Origin: [Eubacterium] cellulosolvens LD2006
Lineage (GTDB): Bacteria; Bacillota; Clostridia; Lachnospirales; Lachnospiraceae
NCBI RefSeq assembly: GCF_000621585.1
Contig: NZ_JHXY01000024.1
Location: forward strand, 1-48,298
Reading direction: 5' to 3'
Length of the DNA: 48,298 bases
The translations under genes were made by a program, and so were the position numbers. Numbering within the stretch: position 1 is the first letter of the stretch; every line of letters begins with the position of its first letter. Below are positions 34,174 through 42,476 of the stretch, one piece after another. Below the pieces are notes generated by a model that worked only from the letters and a program-made list of their open reading frames with translations, did not search any database and was not told the DNA's origin.

Positions 34174-35988
34174 TTACTGATGTTTCGCGTTTTTGTACGC
34201 TCTCTCCATGTTTTCCTGATAAACGGAAAGATTCTCCAACAGTTCTTTTCTCAGCATTTTCGACTTTTCCCTTACCGGGCAAAGGGACCGCGCACTTTGG
34301 ATCATCTCCTGATAGAGCTTGCGGACCCTGTTCTTTTCCACGCCTTTCTTTGCCATGTCGAAGCGGAGCGTGTTGAGAATATCCGCCATTTCCGAGAGAA
34401 TCGTCATCTTCGAATAATCCGCCTCTTCCCCGGACAGTTTCTCAATTTCTTTTCCGCAATGCGCAAGCGCCTTTACAACACGCCGATAATCCTCACCTTG
34501 CGGTTCTCGGAGCAAAGACGCGTCGAACATATACCGGATGCAGAAGGAACAGATTGTCTCGTATATTTCCCCTTCCCTCCGCACTTTGTCAGCGGCAGAG
34601 CCGCACGAGAGCACGCCTCCAAAAAACGGCTCCGCACGGAGAATACGGATTCTCAGACTGTCGTCTTCTCCTCTGTAACGGTAAAAGTACAGTTTCCCGA
34701 TCCGGAGAAGAAGCTCCGGATAAAACTTCTGATCCGAAATCCCGCTTCGGTGCACTCTCCAGAACCTGCCGAACACGCGGCTCTCACTGTCCGAGAATTT
34801 CCTCTCTTCCAGATAGTTCAACAGACTGTCATAGATTTCTCTCCTGTCCGGATCGACCCGGACGGCTTTCTCCGCCTGCCGGATCGCCTCGTTCACTCCG
34901 GTCACCGTGCCGAAATCCAGGAAGTCCCTGTAGCGCTTTTCTTTTTCTCTCCCGGCAGTGTACAGATAGATACTTCCCAGGATCAGAAAGAGTGCAACAG
35001 CCATACCGACCGTCACAAGGCAGAGCTTTTTCCGCATCCGGCGCTTTCTCTGCGCCGCTATGCGGCGGTCTGCCTGAAGCAGATCAACCGCCATTCTCCT
35101 GCAGTCACGATAGCGCTCGTCCGAATGAAAGGCCGTGGCACGGCGAAGAATTCTCTCCATTGCGCAGGATACTTCTCCGGACGTATCCTTTTGGGAAACT
35201 CTCCCGCTCTTTCCCGGCTTCTTCAGAGGCGGATTTCCGGTGAGAAGTTCCCGAAGCGTAATTCCCAGCGAATAAATATCGCTTCTCGCATCCGACTGTC
35301 TACGTCCGTGCTGTTCCGGTGCCGCGTATCCGCATGTGCCGAGAATCGACGTGTCCGCATGTTTCCCTGCTCTGTATTCCCTCGCGATTCCAAAATCAAT
35401 CAGACGAATCTGTCCGTCCGGGGATAGCATGATATTCGAGGGCTTCAGATCCCTGTAAATCACCGGGGGTTTTCTTGTGTGCAGATAGTAAAGGACCCGG
35501 CACAATTCGATCGCCCACCGCCGAACTGTCTTCTCAGGCGCCGGACCGTTTTCCTTCAGATACTCCTCCAGCGTGACGCCCTCCACATAGTCCATCACAA
35601 CATAGAATCGCCCGCCCTCTTCAAATACATCGCGGATTCCGGGAATCATCGGATGCGAGAGTTTCCTCAGAATCTCCGCCTCTTTTTTCAGGGAACACAC
35701 GGCCAGCATTTCCTGCTCCCCGGCATGGATTTCATTCGCCAAAGGCACTTCCCCGCTCCCGCCGGAGCAGCCGGAAATTTTCTCTTCATTGCCAAACGCT
35801 CTGGACTGCTTCACCGCCCATTTCTTCTTCAGAATAAGATCTTCCGCGAGCCACACGCTGGCAGTTCCGCCTTTGCCGATCATTCGGAGAAACCGGTATC
35901 TGTTCCCGATAACCTGTCCGTCTTTGCCTGCATCCGCGGCAGAAGGCGTCCTTTGTTTTTCTTCCCTGTACCTTTCCTCAGCCTCCAT
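34174..35988 (-). CDS. Single-pass membrane Ser/Thr kinase in the position of EssB
   Basis: The 604-residue protein has a complete eukaryotic-type kinase domain (about 32-290): glycine loop GKGGTASVW, the ATP-binding Lys in WAVKQ, the helix Glu in LKKEAEIL, the catalytic loop YRDLKPSN near 180 (Tyr replaces the His of HRD), DFG in LIDFGIA, and YAAPEQ. A membrane segment (VTVGMAVALFLILGSIYLY) lies near 325-347. About 250 mostly helical residues follow outside the membrane. T7SSb loci encode EssB/YukC, a membrane protein with a kinase-like but inactive cytoplasmic domain and the same topology. No other EssB candidate is present, so I infer that this takes that place with an apparently active kinase. 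A TTG codon five codons upstream is an alternative start; the ATG at 35988 has GGAGAG seven bases before it. Confidence 0.85.
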   Translation of the reverse strand: MEAEERYREEKQRTPSAADAGKDGQVIGNRYRFLRMIGKGGTASVWLAEDLILKKKWAVKQSRAFGNEEKISGCSGGSGEVPLANEIHAGEQEMLAVCSLKKEAEILRKLSHPMIPGIRDVFEEGGRFYVVMDYVEGVTLEEYLKENGPAPEKTVRRWAIELCRVLYYLHTRKPPVIYRDLKPSNIMLSPDGQIRLIDFGIAREYRAGKHADTSILGTCGYAAPEQHGRRQSDARSDIYSLGITLRELLTGNPPLKKPGKSGRVSQKDTSGEVSCAMERILRRATAFHSDERYRDCRRMAVDLLQADRRIAAQRKRRMRKKLCLVTVGMAVALFLILGSIYLYTAGREKEKRYRDFLDFGTVTGVNEAIRQAEKAVRVDPDRREIYDSLLNYLEERKFSDSESRVFGRFWRVHRSGISDQKFYPELLLRIGKLYFYRYRGEDDSLRIRILRAEPFFGGVLSCGSAADKVRREGEIYETICSFCIRYMFDASLLREPQGEDYRRVVKALAHCGKEIEKLSGEEADYSKMTILSEMADILNTLRFDMAKKGVEKNRVRKLYQEMIQSARSLCPVREKSKMLRKELLENLSVYQENMERAYKNAKHQ

Positions 35989-36030
35989 ACGCACACTCTC
36001 CAAGTATTCCCTCGCCGGTCGCCCGCGGCC

Positions 36031-36351
36031 TCAATCCCCCTTTCCTTCGGAGGAAGCGCGGGAAACATTCTGCATTTCCGCCTCATAGATATTTCTGGCC
36101 GCAAGTCTCAGTGTTATGATGCACTGCTCGAGATCCTCAAGCCTTCCGAGATATTTCCTTTTCAGCCTGTTCCCCCGTCTTTGATACTGCTCGGCCACAG
36201 TCCCCTTCCAGGATACGGAGATTTGAGAGAGTGCGGCTCCGAGATCATCCGTCACGCATCGTTTCATTGCATCGAGCATCGCACTCATGTCCTCCAGCTG
36301 TTCGACGGTCTGTCTGTATCTCATCCGGATTTCCGACAGATCCCTCCCCAC
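36031..36351 (-). CDS. Divergent WXG100-like protein 5 (GTG start)
   Basis: This 106-residue helical protein has WKG in QISVSWKGTVAEQYQ near the middle, flanked by long amphipathic helices (RYRQTVEQLEDMSAMLDAM and RKYLGRLEDLEQCIITL). That is the helix-turn-helix hairpin shape of WXG100 proteins. The GTG ending at 36351 is preferred as start because GGAGGTG lies six bases upstream; an ATG five codons earlier has no ribosome site. It is separated from the other four WXG genes by a decayed repeat and directly precedes the kinase gene. It may be a chaperone or partner for a secreted effector rather than a general component. Confidence 0.65.
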   Translation of the reverse strand: MGRDLSEIRMRYRQTVEQLEDMSAMLDAMKRCVTDDLGAALSQISVSWKGTVAEQYQRRGNRLKRKYLGRLEDLEQCIITLRLAARNIYEAEMQNVSRASSEGKGD

Positions 36352-36429
36352 ACTTCTCACCTCCATTCCAAGCAGGGGTTTCGATCAATGTCCGCAAGCG
36401 GACTTCGCTCCACCATCCCCTCCATCTTG

Positions 36430-36511
36430 AGGGGAGTGTAGTGGACGAAAGGCGCACGAGCAGAATCGCGTCAGCAATCTACCCATCTGCGAGCCCCTCA
36501 TCCCGCCAGGG
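36430..36511 (+). repeat. Dispersed palindromic element, copy 6 (decayed)
   Basis: GACGAAAGGCGCACGAGCAG and the following AATCGCGTCAGCAAT correspond closely to copy 8, and the ATCTGCGAG and CATCCCGCC blocks are recognisable. The terminal palindrome is missing: the sequence changes to GGGCAAG and then enters the stop codon of the next WXG-like gene at 36516. A separate hairpin, GTCCGC-AA-GCGGAC, lies at 36390-36403. Confidence 0.65.
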
Positions 36512-36515
36512 CAAG

Positions 36516-36836
36516 TCAGACGCCGTTCTTCTTCTCTCCCGTCGAGAGACCGGACGCCAGCCCGTGCGCCTCCGCCTCGGTCTGTTCGTAAACGTCAGTC
36601 ATAATCCGTAGCGCCTGCACGGAATCAAAGAGTTTTTTGCAGGTTTTTACCGCAGACGCGCAGCAGTCTTTCCCGCTTTTTCTGCAGGCATCTCCTCCGC
36701 TTCCTGTCCAGTAGGCTTTCGAATCCTGAAGGATCTCCTGCATCTTCTGAAAGGTCTTTTCCATTTCCCTGATCTGATCCTCTGCCTCCGAGGCCCGCTC
36801 CCTCATGGTTTCCCCGCTCACTTTAAGTCTGAACAT
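36516..36836 (-). CDS. Divergent WXG100-like protein 4
   Basis: This 106-residue protein has WTG in SKAYWTGSGGDACR at residues 43-45, the usual place for the turn in WXG100 proteins, between helices RASEAEDQIREMEKTFQKMQEIL and SAVKTCKKLFDSVQALRIM. Its Cys content (DACRKSGKDCCASAVKTCKK) is unusual. The start overlaps the end of the previous gene by 14 bases, suggesting coupled translation. Confidence 0.68.
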   Translation of the reverse strand: MFRLKVSGETMRERASEAEDQIREMEKTFQKMQEILQDSKAYWTGSGGDACRKSGKDCCASAVKTCKKLFDSVQALRIMTDVYEQTEAEAHGLASGLSTGEKKNGV

Positions 36837-37104
36837 TTCTCTCCATAGCCTTTCCGCATGCGCTGTACAGCGCGGCAGCCTGATTCATTCCCATCAGAAA
36901 CACTTTCATTCTGGTGCAGGAAAACCGAAGTTCCGCAAGTTCCTCGTCTACTTTTCTGCTGTACGCCTCCGAAGCGTCACCTTCCCAGCTCTCTTCCAGC
37001 CGTCGAAATCCGGTTCGCAGATCATCCAGATTTTCTTCCGCCTGTTGTGAAATACTGAGAATCCGCTCGATGTCATGTGTCAATTTCTTTACCGATACTT
37101 TCAT
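36823..37104 (-). CDS. WXG100-like protein 3
   Basis: WEG lies in RRLEESWEGDASEAY at residues 40-42 when the ATG ending at 37104 is used, which gives 93 residues, the family size. A weaker alternative is a GTG at 37203 that would add 33 residues and close the gap to the previous gene; its codons look coding, so the start is uncertain. Helices before and after the turn are clear (HDIERILSISQQAEENLDDL and VDEELAELRFSCTRMKVFL). Confidence 0.7.
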   Translation of the reverse strand: MKVSVKKLTHDIERILSISQQAEENLDDLRTGFRRLEESWEGDASEAYSRKVDEELAELRFSCTRMKVFLMGMNQAAALYSACGKAMERNVQT

Positions 37105-37224
37105 CTTCGCGCCTTTCTTCTCTTCCTCAAACCTGTTGGGAATCGACACCATGTTCCGTCCCATTTCCTGTCCGCCGGATTCGCAGACCACCAGTCCGGT
37201 CACACAGTCCCCGAAGCTTCACCG

Positions 37225-37539
37225 TCAGTGAACCTCGCTCTGCCGGATTGCCGAGGCTGCCTCGGCATTCTGCGCCTCCGCCCGCTCGTAATTCTGTGCC
37301 ATCTGTTTCAGGTCACTGCTGTGTTCACGGATCATTTTGACCAGTCGCTGAATGTTGCCCTCCATCCCTCTGAGTTTCGCGATGTAAGCGGAAGAGGCCG
37401 CCCCCTGCCATGCGCCGGACAGCGCCGTGGCAATATTGATCATTGCGCCAGTCGTCGCCGCAACCTGTTCACCCTCATTCTCAAACTGCGATGCCGTCGT
37501 CTGTAATTTCCCGGGTGTCACTTTGATCTGTTCACTCAT
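37225..37539 (-). CDS. WXG100 protein 2 (EsxA-like)
   Basis: This is a classical WXG100 protein of 104 residues: N-terminal helix IKVTPGKLQTTASQFENEGEQ, the turn in LSGAWQGAASSAYIAK, and a C-terminal helix MIREHSSDLKQMAQNYERAE. EsxA-type proteins are secreted as dimers by the EssC ATPase and are needed for its activation. The start overlaps the previous stop codon by one base. RBS-like AGGAGG precedes the ATG. Confidence 0.85.
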   Translation of the reverse strand: MSEQIKVTPGKLQTTASQFENEGEQVAATTGAMINIATALSGAWQGAASSAYIAKLRGMEGNIQRLVKMIREHSSDLKQMAQNYERAEAQNAEAASAIRQSEVH

Positions 37540-37838
37540 CAGTAATTCCTCCTTGTCGCAATATCCAGATTCTGACGTTCTGCCGCCTCATACTTGTTTA
37601 CAATCTCATCCAGCGTGCGGACAAACGTGAGTACTGTTCCGTAAAAGCTCTCCATCTGAAGCGAATCTGCGTGAAAGGCGTTGTGAAACGCGGTTCTGGA
37701 TGCGCCTTCCCACATGCCGTTCAGGCTGCTTTCCGTCTGTTTGAGTTCCTCCACCTGTTTCCTAAATCTGCTGTTCAGAGCTGCGAGTTCATTGAGCTCG
37801 CTTCTGACTTTTCCTGCGCTTACACTGAATTCTCCCAT
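37539..37838 (-). CDS. WXG100 protein 1
   Basis: The 99-residue protein has the turn in LNGMWEGASRTAFHNAF and a C-terminal YEAAERQNLDIAT, near the YxxxD/E-type export signal seen in WXG100 proteins. The N-terminal helix is VRSELNELAALNSRFRKQVEEL. It overlaps the next WXG gene by one base (TAATG), so the two are probably made together and may dimerise. It lies 102 bases after essC; nothing else was recognised in that gap. Confidence 0.85.
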   Translation of the reverse strand: MGEFSVSAGKVRSELNELAALNSRFRKQVEELKQTESSLNGMWEGASRTAFHNAFHADSLQMESFYGTVLTFVRTLDEIVNKYEAAERQNLDIATRRNY

Positions 37839-37940
37839 GTACCTGTTCTCCTTTCTTCTCTCTGTTTTCCTGCCGTCAGAATGCCGCCGGACACGCCGCC
37901 GATGAGGCAGCAGCCTTTGGTTCCTGTTTTTTCCTGCCGG

Positions 37941-40900
37941 TCAGAAAGCCTCCTTGCGGTCGGCAAAATCCTTCTCCTCCGCGAGCGCGGTCTGAAACTC
38001 CAGCACGCGCCCTTTGCAGACGGTGATCCCTCTTCCCGGCGTATGCTTTTTCGGGTATACATCTATATGCGTCTGCCTCAGCACATCCAGATAACGGACT
38101 CTGTCGGTCTGCTCCAGTGAAAATGTCTGACGAAAAAACTCCGACATCCGGAGCGGAATGTCCGAAAAGCCGAAGCCCGCCGCCGAGACTGCAATCATGC
38201 TGTTCTGCCTGCCCTCCTCTCTCAGCACATGCATCAGATCATCATCAAAGCGGCTGCCGGTCTGTTCCCTGAAGAAACCGAGATCATCGATCACCAGAAT
38301 CCCTCCGCAGTTCTGTCTCCATTTCTTCATCCGAAGAAAAACAGCTCTGATCTCTTCCATACCGCTCTCTCTGTCCAGATAGACGTTCACCTGTCTGTGA
38401 CCGCGAAAAGACGCCAGAGCGGTTCCGCCGTAATTCATCACGATCACCTCCGTCCGCCTCCTCACAGACGGATCATCCTCCTCTGTTTTTTTCCTGTGAA
38501 GATCTCTTCCGGGACGCAGCGCCCCGGTCAGAAACGTGTACAGAAACGTACTCTTTCCGCTCCCCGGTCCTCCGCAGACCGCGACTGCCCCGGCCCCGGG
38601 ATCAATGACAAGCGGCATTTGCCTCTGTTCCTGCGGATCATCCAGAACACCCATAACAATCCCGTCCTCCTCTGTCCGGATATCCGGTATCCAAACCTGT
38701 TTTCCGAGCGGTGGAAGCCACAGCGGAGCCGCCGGCGCAATCTTCCCGCTCCTCGCACAGCATACAATTTCATCGATCACCGCATCGATCTGTTTTCTCT
38801 GATCCGCCTTCTCCGTCCGCTCCCGGCTCTCCGGCAGTGCGTTCTCGCCGGTCGAAAGGATCAGCCTGACCGATCTTCCCGTTTTTCTTTCCGGGTCGTA
38901 CTTTTCTTCGCAGTACGCCGACTGAAACATCTCATAGACCTCGTTATTACCCACCTGCAGAATCGCTCTTCCGCAAATACTGATGCCCGAGGCGTCCGGA
39001 CTTCTGAGCATATCCATACTATCCTGCCGGCTCTGTACCCTCAGACAGATCCGGAAGTGACTGTTGCTCCAGATGTTTTCGCTCACCGTTCCGGACGGCT
39101 TCTGCGTTGCGAGGATCAGATGCACGCCGAGACTTCTTCCGACCTGCGCGACACTCACCAGCTCCTGCATAAAATCCGGCTGTTCCCTTTTCAATTCCGC
39201 AAATTCATCAATGATAATGACCAGATGCGGAAGCGGTTCTTTCGCCTCTCCTCTTCTGTAAAGCTCCATGTAGCGGTCCGCGTGATTCACCCCGTATTCC
39301 GCGAGAATCCGCTGTCTGCGCGTATTCTCGCTCTTAATGGACTGAAGGGCTCTTCCCACATTTGCTCCCGACAGATTGGATATTTTTCCGGCAAGGTGCG
39401 GAAGCCGGTCAAAAGGATCCGCCGTCCCGCCCCCTTTGTAATCGATCAGAAGAAAATTCAGTTCCTCCGGACTGTACTCGATAGCCAGTGAGAGAATACA
39501 GCTCTCGATCAGGACAGATTTCCCGCTGCCGGTAGCCCCGGCGATGATCCCGTGGGGACCGTGGTATTTCTCGTGGAGATCCAGATAACAGATCCCTCCA
39601 CCCTTTCTCCCGAGCCGGGCCCGCAGCCTCTCCGATGCCCGCCCTCTCCTCCACCGTTCTATGACGCACAGTTCCTCCGTCGTCCGGACGCCATACATCT
39701 TCAGAAAGTCAATCTGATCTGCGAGTTCTTCCTTTCCTCCGGGCGAACAAACCCTGACCGGGAGCAGATTCTCTCCCATGGTTCTGAGATTTTCACAGCT
39801 GACGGGATCCGCGCAAAAATCCTGCTTTTCCTCCTCCCGTGCGACGCCAAGCGGCATGATTCTCGAACCGGAAGGGTCAAAACGAATCCCCGTCGTACAC
39901 TGTTTCGGAAGCTGTTCCACCCTCCCGGCGAGCACCAGCGCCGAGGCGTGAAGTTTCTCTGTGTCCGGGCCGAAGTACTTTCGAATCAGGGACTCCTCGA
40001 GAAGCTCCGGCGAAGAAAAAAGAATCACAAACCATTCCTCATGCTCTGTCTTCTCACCGACCGTCTCTCTGTGCCTCTGCTCTCTCTCCCTTAAAATTCC
40101 CGAGAGCCGGAAACTGAGATCTCTTCTCTCTTCCGCACCGTCGGCCATATACCGGATCTGACGGTCCGGTGACCAGAAATGCGGCAGAAACCGCATGCAC
40201 TCCCATACTTTCGGATCATCTTTTTCTCTGTCCCAGAAGCAGACCAGCCGCACATCCGCCGGCGAACAGGACGCCGCAATCTGCGCGCACAGAAGATGCG
40301 CCAGCCTCACTGCGCCAGCCCTGTCTCCTGTGCCGACAAGCCCTGTCATTTTTTCCGCAGCCAGATCCACACAGACGGGAACCTGTTCCAGCCACTCGTA
40401 CCGCGCCTTCAATTGCCGGGGAAGATCCGCCAGCGGATCCTCACGGTAGATCAGCCCCGGTTCGGTCGTCCGTATTTTCACCTGAAACGGTATCCGCCCC
40501 ATCCCGACCCGCATGTTCAGAAAGTCTTTCTCTGAGGGATCTCTGTTCCATAGCTCGCTTCTATCTCTGTTATATGCAGAAACTGAAGCAGCTGACGGAT
40601 ATCTCTGATGCAGAACTGCTGTGTTGTACTTCCGGATCTCCGAGACCTCTCTGTTCTTCTCCTCCAGATAGGACTTATAGAGTCTCTGTCTTTTTTCCTC
40701 CCGCTTTTTCCGCTGTCGCCTCTGCTGCATTCTCCCTGCCACTGTCCAGAAAATGGAGAGGGCAGCCGACGCGGTGATCGTAAAGAGGCTCACATAGACA
40801 AACAGATGCCCTCCGTCCCCTTCCCGGTGGTTCACTGCCGCCATCGCCCCGTATCCGATCATCATCGGAAGTGCCATGGTTGCCGCCGGACCGATCGCCA

Positions 40901-41114
40901 TCAGGGAAGAACTCTCCTCATCCGTCTCGCGCGCCGGCGGATCCTCAATGACCATTTCCCGCTCAATCAGTTTCATGTTCTGTCTCGGCGAAGGCACAAA
41001 GTATCCGGTATCTCCTGTATTTTTTCTCACCGGATCTTTTCCGGCGCCGACTTTATCGTTCACCGGTATTCTGTCTTTGCCGAGCGGTCTCCAGACATCC
41101 TCCTCCCGCGCCAT
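37941..41114 (-). CDS. essC: EssC-like T7SS ATPase without FHA domains
   Basis: EssC is the membrane ATPase motor of the Firmicutes T7SS. This 1057-residue protein begins with a short cytoplasmic stretch, then two membrane segments at about 70-92 and 101-127. After a degenerate domain, the first active FtsK/SpoIIIE domain has Walker A in GATGSGKSV near 526, LLIDYKGGGTADPF, Walker B in VIIIDEFAELK near 636 and LILATQKPSG. A second domain has Walker A in GGPGSGKST near 853 and Walker B in ILVIDDLGFF. Known EssC proteins are about 1,300-1,500 residues, with two FHA domains in front and three ATPase domains; here the FHA pair and one ATPase domain are absent. AGGGAGG precedes the ATG, so the N-terminus is unlikely to be misread. 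Copy 7 of the repeat begins about 20 bases upstream of the start. Confidence 0.9.
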   Translation of the reverse strand: MAREEDVWRPLGKDRIPVNDKVGAGKDPVRKNTGDTGYFVPSPRQNMKLIEREMVIEDPPARETDEESSSLMAIGPAATMALPMMIGYGAMAAVNHREGDGGHLFVYVSLFTITASAALSIFWTVAGRMQQRRQRKKREEKRQRLYKSYLEEKNREVSEIRKYNTAVLHQRYPSAASVSAYNRDRSELWNRDPSEKDFLNMRVGMGRIPFQVKIRTTEPGLIYREDPLADLPRQLKARYEWLEQVPVCVDLAAEKMTGLVGTGDRAGAVRLAHLLCAQIAASCSPADVRLVCFWDREKDDPKVWECMRFLPHFWSPDRQIRYMADGAEERRDLSFRLSGILREREQRHRETVGEKTEHEEWFVILFSSPELLEESLIRKYFGPDTEKLHASALVLAGRVEQLPKQCTTGIRFDPSGSRIMPLGVAREEEKQDFCADPVSCENLRTMGENLLPVRVCSPGGKEELADQIDFLKMYGVRTTEELCVIERWRRGRASERLRARLGRKGGGICYLDLHEKYHGPHGIIAGATGSGKSVLIESCILSLAIEYSPEELNFLLIDYKGGGTADPFDRLPHLAGKISNLSGANVGRALQSIKSENTRRQRILAEYGVNHADRYMELYRRGEAKEPLPHLVIIIDEFAELKREQPDFMQELVSVAQVGRSLGVHLILATQKPSGTVSENIWSNSHFRICLRVQSRQDSMDMLRSPDASGISICGRAILQVGNNEVYEMFQSAYCEEKYDPERKTGRSVRLILSTGENALPESRERTEKADQRKQIDAVIDEIVCCARSGKIAPAAPLWLPPLGKQVWIPDIRTEEDGIVMGVLDDPQEQRQMPLVIDPGAGAVAVCGGPGSGKSTFLYTFLTGALRPGRDLHRKKTEEDDPSVRRRTEVIVMNYGGTALASFRGHRQVNVYLDRESGMEEIRAVFLRMKKWRQNCGGILVIDDLGFFREQTGSRFDDDLMHVLREEGRQNSMIAVSAAGFGFSDIPLRMSEFFRQTFSLEQTDRVRYLDVLRQTHIDVYPKKHTPGRGITVCKGRVLEFQTALAEEKDFADRKEAF

Positions 41115-41135
41115 CAGCAGAATCCTCCCTATGAT

Positions 41136-41211
41136 AAAAAAGAATGTCGCGAGTGCGCATCCCGGCAGAACGTTGTGTTACGGAAATTCCGGAGGTCTTC
41201 CCTATAACACA
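41136..41211 (+). repeat. Dispersed palindromic element, copy 7, overlapping the lipase stop codon
   Basis: AAAAAAGAATGTCGC is joined directly to GAGTGCGCATCCCGGCAGAACGTT, as if the middle of copy 3 had been deleted. The palindrome at 41174-41211 has arms TGTGTTA and TAACACA with a partly mismatched inner stem. Its right arm encodes the last residues and the TAG stop of the lipase gene on the minus strand. No separate terminator is present here. The other end lies about ten bases from the essC ribosome site. Confidence 0.75.
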
Positions 41212-42473
41212 AAGATACCGGCCACTCCCTTCTCCGCGCTTCGAATCTCTTTCATACAGGCTCTTCCGTCCTCGACATACTCACCGGTGCGCTTTGCAAC
41301 CCGGCTGACCGACCCGCAGCAATCCAGCAGCTTCCTCCAGGCCGCCTCGGTCGCGGCATCCTGAAACGGTATCCGGCACGCGGCCAGTTCCAGTTCCTGT
41401 GTGGTGTCCCGGAGCTTTTCATTTGCCTCCTCCAGGGATGTGATCACCTGATCCACGCTCGAGCACTTTGCTCCGAAATCGCCGGCCGGTCCCGCATCGA
41501 CGGCAGGACCCGGATTGTATTTTCCGTCTTTTTCCATGTATTTCCGCTCTCTGGCATTCCGAAATTCATCAACCAGATTCCAGCCTGCCAGCACGCTCCA
41601 TCTCTCCGGACTCGCGCCAAAAGCAGTGAGATCCGCCATCCGGACCGGATCATCGACCGCCTCCGCCAGTCGGTCTCTTGTTCCCGCCAGCATATTTCCG
41701 TTCCGGTCAAAGGAAACATTCGTTGTGTCGTGCCTCCACACAAGAGACTGCAGCAGATTCTTTTTCTCCGGAGTTACAGCCGCCACAACGCGGTAGTCCG
41801 ATCCGGGAACCGGGTTCAGAAGCGCCCCCACCAGACTCCAGCTGTCGTGCTCAATGTGTCCTTTCATCGCGGAGATTTCCAACGCATGAGCCGCCAGATA
41901 CGCCGCGGAATACCCCGGGCCGTCCAGATTCGCGCACCGGTCAAAACAGCTTCGCATCGCCTCCGGAATTGTGATCGTCGCGTGTTCCGCAAGGTTTCCG
42001 CCAAGAGAGTGCCCGGTCGCGCTGTACGTGTAATAGTCTCCGTATGTCCGGAACAGATCCTCCATGTACTTCTGCGCCGCCTGTTGCTGCACCGTGAGCC
42101 GGTTGTTAAACAGCCCGAGATCCGAAAGTCCCCAGTCCTTCAGAAGATTTTCCTTTGTGTCGGACTCGCTTCCGCGAAACGCGATCAGTGCCTCCCTGTT
42201 TCCCGTATCCAGCATACAGGCGTACATGCCGCTGCCGTGCTGGTCATTTCGCACATCCTTAATCACCCAGTCTCCGCACGCCTCTCCCTCCGGAAGTTCA
42301 TCCAGCAGCCGGAGAACATACGCCGCATATCCCCGAGAAGAACTGTCCGGATCGGCAGCCGTATATTCCAGCACCTCCCGCACCGTACATCCTCCGTCCG
42401 CCATCAGGGACTCGTCAAAATCAAAATAGGCGATCTGCGAGGCAATGATCATCTGTGAATCCGTATACCCCAT
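41202..42473 (-). CDS. DUF2974-like lipase with C-terminal helical domain, candidate T7SS effector
   Basis: The N-terminal 300 or so residues form an alpha/beta hydrolase of the DUF2974 type, with the nucleophile Ser in TGHSLGGNLAEHA (GxSxG) and REALIAFRGSES before it. The last 100 residues are helical (VDQVITSLEEANEKLRDTTQ, then AAWRKLLDCCGSVSRVAKR) and could be a WXG/LXG-like targeting segment. A lipase followed by a C-terminal LXG-like domain is the reverse arrangement described for the Staphylococcus T7SS lipase toxin TslA. The match is my inference from domain order. There is no signal peptide, as expected for a T7SS substrate. It lies directly before essC and three bases after a membrane-anchored protein gene. 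The stop codon is supplied by repeat copy 7. Confidence 0.75.
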   Translation of the reverse strand: MGYTDSQMIIASQIAYFDFDESLMADGGCTVREVLEYTAADPDSSSRGYAAYVLRLLDELPEGEACGDWVIKDVRNDQHGSGMYACMLDTGNREALIAFRGSESDTKENLLKDWGLSDLGLFNNRLTVQQQAAQKYMEDLFRTYGDYYTYSATGHSLGGNLAEHATITIPEAMRSCFDRCANLDGPGYSAAYLAAHALEISAMKGHIEHDSWSLVGALLNPVPGSDYRVVAAVTPEKKNLLQSLVWRHDTTNVSFDRNGNMLAGTRDRLAEAVDDPVRMADLTAFGASPERWSVLAGWNLVDEFRNARERKYMEKDGKYNPGPAVDAGPAGDFGAKCSSVDQVITSLEEANEKLRDTTQELELAACRIPFQDAATEAAWRKLLDCCGSVSRVAKRTGEYVEDGRACMKEIRSAEKGVAGIFVL

Positions 42474-42476
42474 CCT

